From an uncultured bacterium (GTDB taxonomy: Bacteria > Actinomycetota > Coriobacteriia > Coriobacteriales > Coriobacteriaceae): a stretch of DNA of 45,281 nucleotides. The notes under the pieces were generated by a model, which saw only the letters and a program-made list of their open reading frames with translations, was not told where the DNA came from and ran no database searches. Where the stretch lies: NCBI GenBank assembly GCA_958349055.1, contig CATWBO010000017.1, forward strand, positions 1 through 45,281, given 5' to 3'. Both the position numbers and the translations under genes were made by a program. This document shows, in pieces, positions 43,166 to 45,281 of this stretch; position 1 is the first letter of the stretch, and every line of letters begins with the position of its first letter.

Positions 43166-45118
43166 ATGACAGCCGCCGATCCCAAAAAGAAAAAGAAGAA
43201 GCGCAAGAAGAAAGAGTCCCTTGAGCATAAGCGCAGCCGCATCTTGGTAGCACTGGGCATTTTTGCCGTGGTGTACGCCCTCGATGAGCTCGGCACCCTC
43301 ACCGCCGCATTCGGCACCCCGGGCGACATCTACGCCAGCTTTGTGCTGTTCCTCGTGCCGTTTTTGATTGCCGGCTACGACGTACTGCAAAAGGCATTCA
43401 ATAACATCCGCCGCGGCAAGGCCTTCGACGAGAGCTTCCTCATGGCCGTCGCGACCATCGGCGCGTTTGCCATGGTGCTCTTCCCCGACACCGACCCGCA
43501 CATGGCCGAAGGCGCCGCCGTCATGCTGTTCTACCAGGTCGGCGAGTTGTTCCAGGCATACGCCGTGGGCAAGAGCCGCAAGTCGATCAGTGCCATGATG
43601 GACATCGCGCCCGACTACGCTAACGTCGAGCAAGCCGACGGCACACTGGAACAGGTCTTTCCCGATGACATCGCCGTCGGCACCGTCATCGTCGTCAAGC
43701 CCGGCGAGCGCGTGCCTATCGACGGCGTCATCGTCGAGGGCGAAACCCAGCTCGACACCGCCGCGCTCACGGGCGAGTCAGTCCCCCGCCCCGCCAAGTC
43801 CGGCGACGATATCATCAGCGGCTGCATCAACATGACGGGCCTCATCCACGTGCGCACCACCAAGCCCTTTGGCGAGTCCACCGTCGCGCGCGTCCTGGAA
43901 CTCGTGGAGAATGCCAGCGAGAAGAAGGCGCGCACCGAGAACTTCATCACGCGCTTTGCCCGCGTCTACACGCCCGCCGTCACCGGCGCGGCCGCGGTGC
44001 TCGCACTTGGCGGCGGCCTGATCACCGGTGCCTGGTCCGACTGGATTCTGCGCGGTCTGACCTTCCTGGTCGTCAGCTGCCCGTGCGCCCTCGTGATCAG
44101 CGTACCGTTGAGCTTCTTTGGCGGCATCGGCGGCGCGTCCAAGCTGGGCGTTCTCATCAAGGGTTCCAACTACCTCGAGACGCTCGCCGATGTGGACACC
44201 GTCGTCTTTGACAAGACGGGCACCCTCACCAACGGCACGTTCTCGGTAGTCGCGGTGCACCCCGAGGCAGGCTATACCGAGCAGTCGCTGCTCGAGGTCG
44301 CGGCCCTTGCCGAGTCGTTTTCCGATCACCCCATCGCACGGTCCATACGCGCCGCCTACCAGGGTGAGCTCGACCAGAATCGCGTGAGCGACTCCGCCAA
44401 TGTCGCGGGCCACGGTTTCACGGCAACCATCGACGGCAAGCACGTCGTCGTCGGCAATGCCAAGATGCTTGCTGTGGCCGGTATCGATGCCCCCAATTGC
44501 GAGGTCGTCGGCACCATCCTCCACGTGCTCGTCGACGGCACCTATGCCGGCCACATCGTAATTGCCGACACCGTCAAGGTCGATGCGGAGCAAACGATTC
44601 GCGACCTGCACGCCGCCGGCGTCAAGTGCACCGTCATGCTCACGGGCGACCGCGAGGAGGTTGCGGCGTCTGTGGCCAAGCAACTCGGTCTCGACGAGTT
44701 CCACGCGCAGCTCCTGCCGGGCGACAAGGTCGAGCGCGTTGAGGCGCTGCTCGCGGCCGAAAGTGGCAAGGGCAAGCTCGCCTTTGTCGGCGACGGTATC
44801 AACGACGCGCCTGTGCTTACGCGCGCTGATGTGGGCATTGCCATGGGCGCCATGGGCTCCGACGCCGCGATCGAGGCCGCCGACGTGGTGCTGATGGACG
44901 ACAAGCCGTCCAACATCTCCCGCGCGATCCGCGTGGCGCGCAAGACCATGTCGATTGTTTGGCAGAACATTATCTTTGCGCTGGGCATTAAGCTGCTGAT
45001 CCTTGTGCTGGCAGCGCTGGGCATCGCCAATATGTGGCTTGCCGTCTTTGGCGACGTGGGCGTGGCGATCATCGCCATCCTGAACGCCATGCGCGCGATG
45101 GGTGTCAAGAACCTGTAG
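43166..45118 (+). CDS. P1B-type heavy-metal ATPase (Zn/Cd-type)
   Basis: A 650-aa P1B ATPase exporting divalent metals. Motifs: TGES (actuator, ~207), CPC in SCPCALVISVPL (~305), phosphorylated Asp in DKTGTLTNG (~349), SDHPIAR (HP motif, ~387), TGDREEV and GDGINDAP (~541). The final helix region GDVGVAIIAILNAMR fits Zn/Cd/Pb (P1B-2) pumps. It has no N-terminal HMA; instead the first ~25 residues are a Lys/Arg stretch (PKKKKKKRKKKES). GAGAGG precedes ATG 43166. Partner HMA and ArsR genes lie upstream; an operator copy lies in its leader. Confidence 0.93.
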   Translation: MTAADPKKKKKKRKKKESLEHKRSRILVALGIFAVVYALDELGTLTAAFGTPGDIYASFVLFLVPFLIAGYDVLQKAFNNIRRGKAFDESFLMAVATIGAFAMVLFPDTDPHMAEGAAVMLFYQVGELFQAYAVGKSRKSISAMMDIAPDYANVEQADGTLEQVFPDDIAVGTVIVVKPGERVPIDGVIVEGETQLDTAALTGESVPRPAKSGDDIISGCINMTGLIHVRTTKPFGESTVARVLELVENASEKKARTENFITRFARVYTPAVTGAAAVLALGGGLITGAWSDWILRGLTFLVVSCPCALVISVPLSFFGGIGGASKLGVLIKGSNYLETLADVDTVVFDKTGTLTNGTFSVVAVHPEAGYTEQSLLEVAALAESFSDHPIARSIRAAYQGELDQNRVSDSANVAGHGFTATIDGKHVVVGNAKMLAVAGIDAPNCEVVGTILHVLVDGTYAGHIVIADTVKVDAEQTIRDLHAAGVKCTVMLTGDREEVAASVAKQLGLDEFHAQLLPGDKVERVEALLAAESGKGKLAFVGDGINDAPVLTRADVGIAMGAMGSDAAIEAADVVLMDDKPSNISRAIRVARKTMSIVWQNIIFALGIKLLILVLAALGIANMWLAVFGDVGVAIIAILNAMRAMGVKNL

Positions 45119-45180
45119 CGCTCGTGGTCCCTCCGGCCGGGGCCGGGCTTGGTTTTGAAAACGTCCTCGACCAATGAAGT

Positions 45181-45224
45181 GCCCCCGTTCTGCTCCTTCG
45201 GAGCTACGAACGGGGGCGTTTCTG
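45181..45224 (+). terminator. Terminator after the ATPase
   Basis: GCCCCCGTTC (45181-45190) pairs with GAACGGGGGC (45208-45217) around a loop that itself holds a GCTCC/GGAGC stem; GTTTCTG follows. Bases 45225-45281 show no gene. Confidence 0.8.
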
Positions 45225-45281
45225 GTCTGACGCTCCTATATGGCAAGGTCTTTTTTAGAATCCATTTTTCGCTCGGCCTCG

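Overview
The window is high-GC chromosomal DNA. It uses UUG/GUG starts alongside ATG and has good Shine-Dalgarno sites. Its gene content (ATP-dependent PEP carboxykinase, lactate permease, DegV, compact amino-acid genes) and many small palindromic intergenic repeats suggest an anaerobic gut actinobacterium of the Coriobacteriia, most likely Collinsella-like. That assignment is inference from overall style; no rRNA or other taxonomic marker is present. I found no tRNA, rRNA, CRISPR array, intact insertion sequence or prophage.

Layout. 1-15.5 kb is housekeeping: a radical SAM protein, a 6S-RNA-like intergenic segment, a WecA-type lipid-carrier glycosyltransferase, trpS, a methyltransferase-like DNA repair protein, DegV, MarR, pckA, a lactate permease, a Wzx-like flippase, a metallophosphatase and an NhaP-type antiporter. 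15.5-28.7 kb is an accessory island with visibly lower GC. A plus-strand pair (MazG-like nucleotide pyrophosphohydrolase plus a GIY-YIG/DUF2075 helicase) faces a minus-strand three-gene operon: a 1023-aa protein, a 1771-aa DEAH/DUF1998 helicase, and a NERD-nuclease/SF1 helicase. The first two resemble the druH-druE pair of Druantia type III anti-phage systems; the third gene is tightly coupled to them and is not, to my knowledge, part of the described system. 28.8-40.5 kb returns to housekeeping: serC-serA, an M20 peptidase, a short DUF1015-like protein, two tandem histidine phosphatases, a nitroreductase, HdeD-like and DUF188 proteins, a His-rich ArsP_2-type metal permease, and a DEDD exonuclease. 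Two diverged DUF559-like nuclease proteins sit in this half (31.5 and 40.8 kb). 42.4-45.1 kb is a metal-resistance operon: ArsR/SmtB repressor, free-standing HMA metallochaperone, and a P1B-type ATPase without its own HMA domain.

How they work together. The metal operon has a near-perfect promoter embedded in a doubled SmtB-type operator and a third operator copy before the ATPase, so repressor, chaperone and pump form one zinc/cadmium-type regulon. The island combines two independent nuclease-helicase modules placed tail to tail, typical of a defence island. The intergenic regions carry at least two MITE-like elements (about 450 and 250 bp) and several families of palindromic repeats, many with a GGGAC core. 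I regard the three-gene Druantia-like operon, the MazG/GIY-YIG helicase pair and the nested-palindrome elements as the most interesting content.
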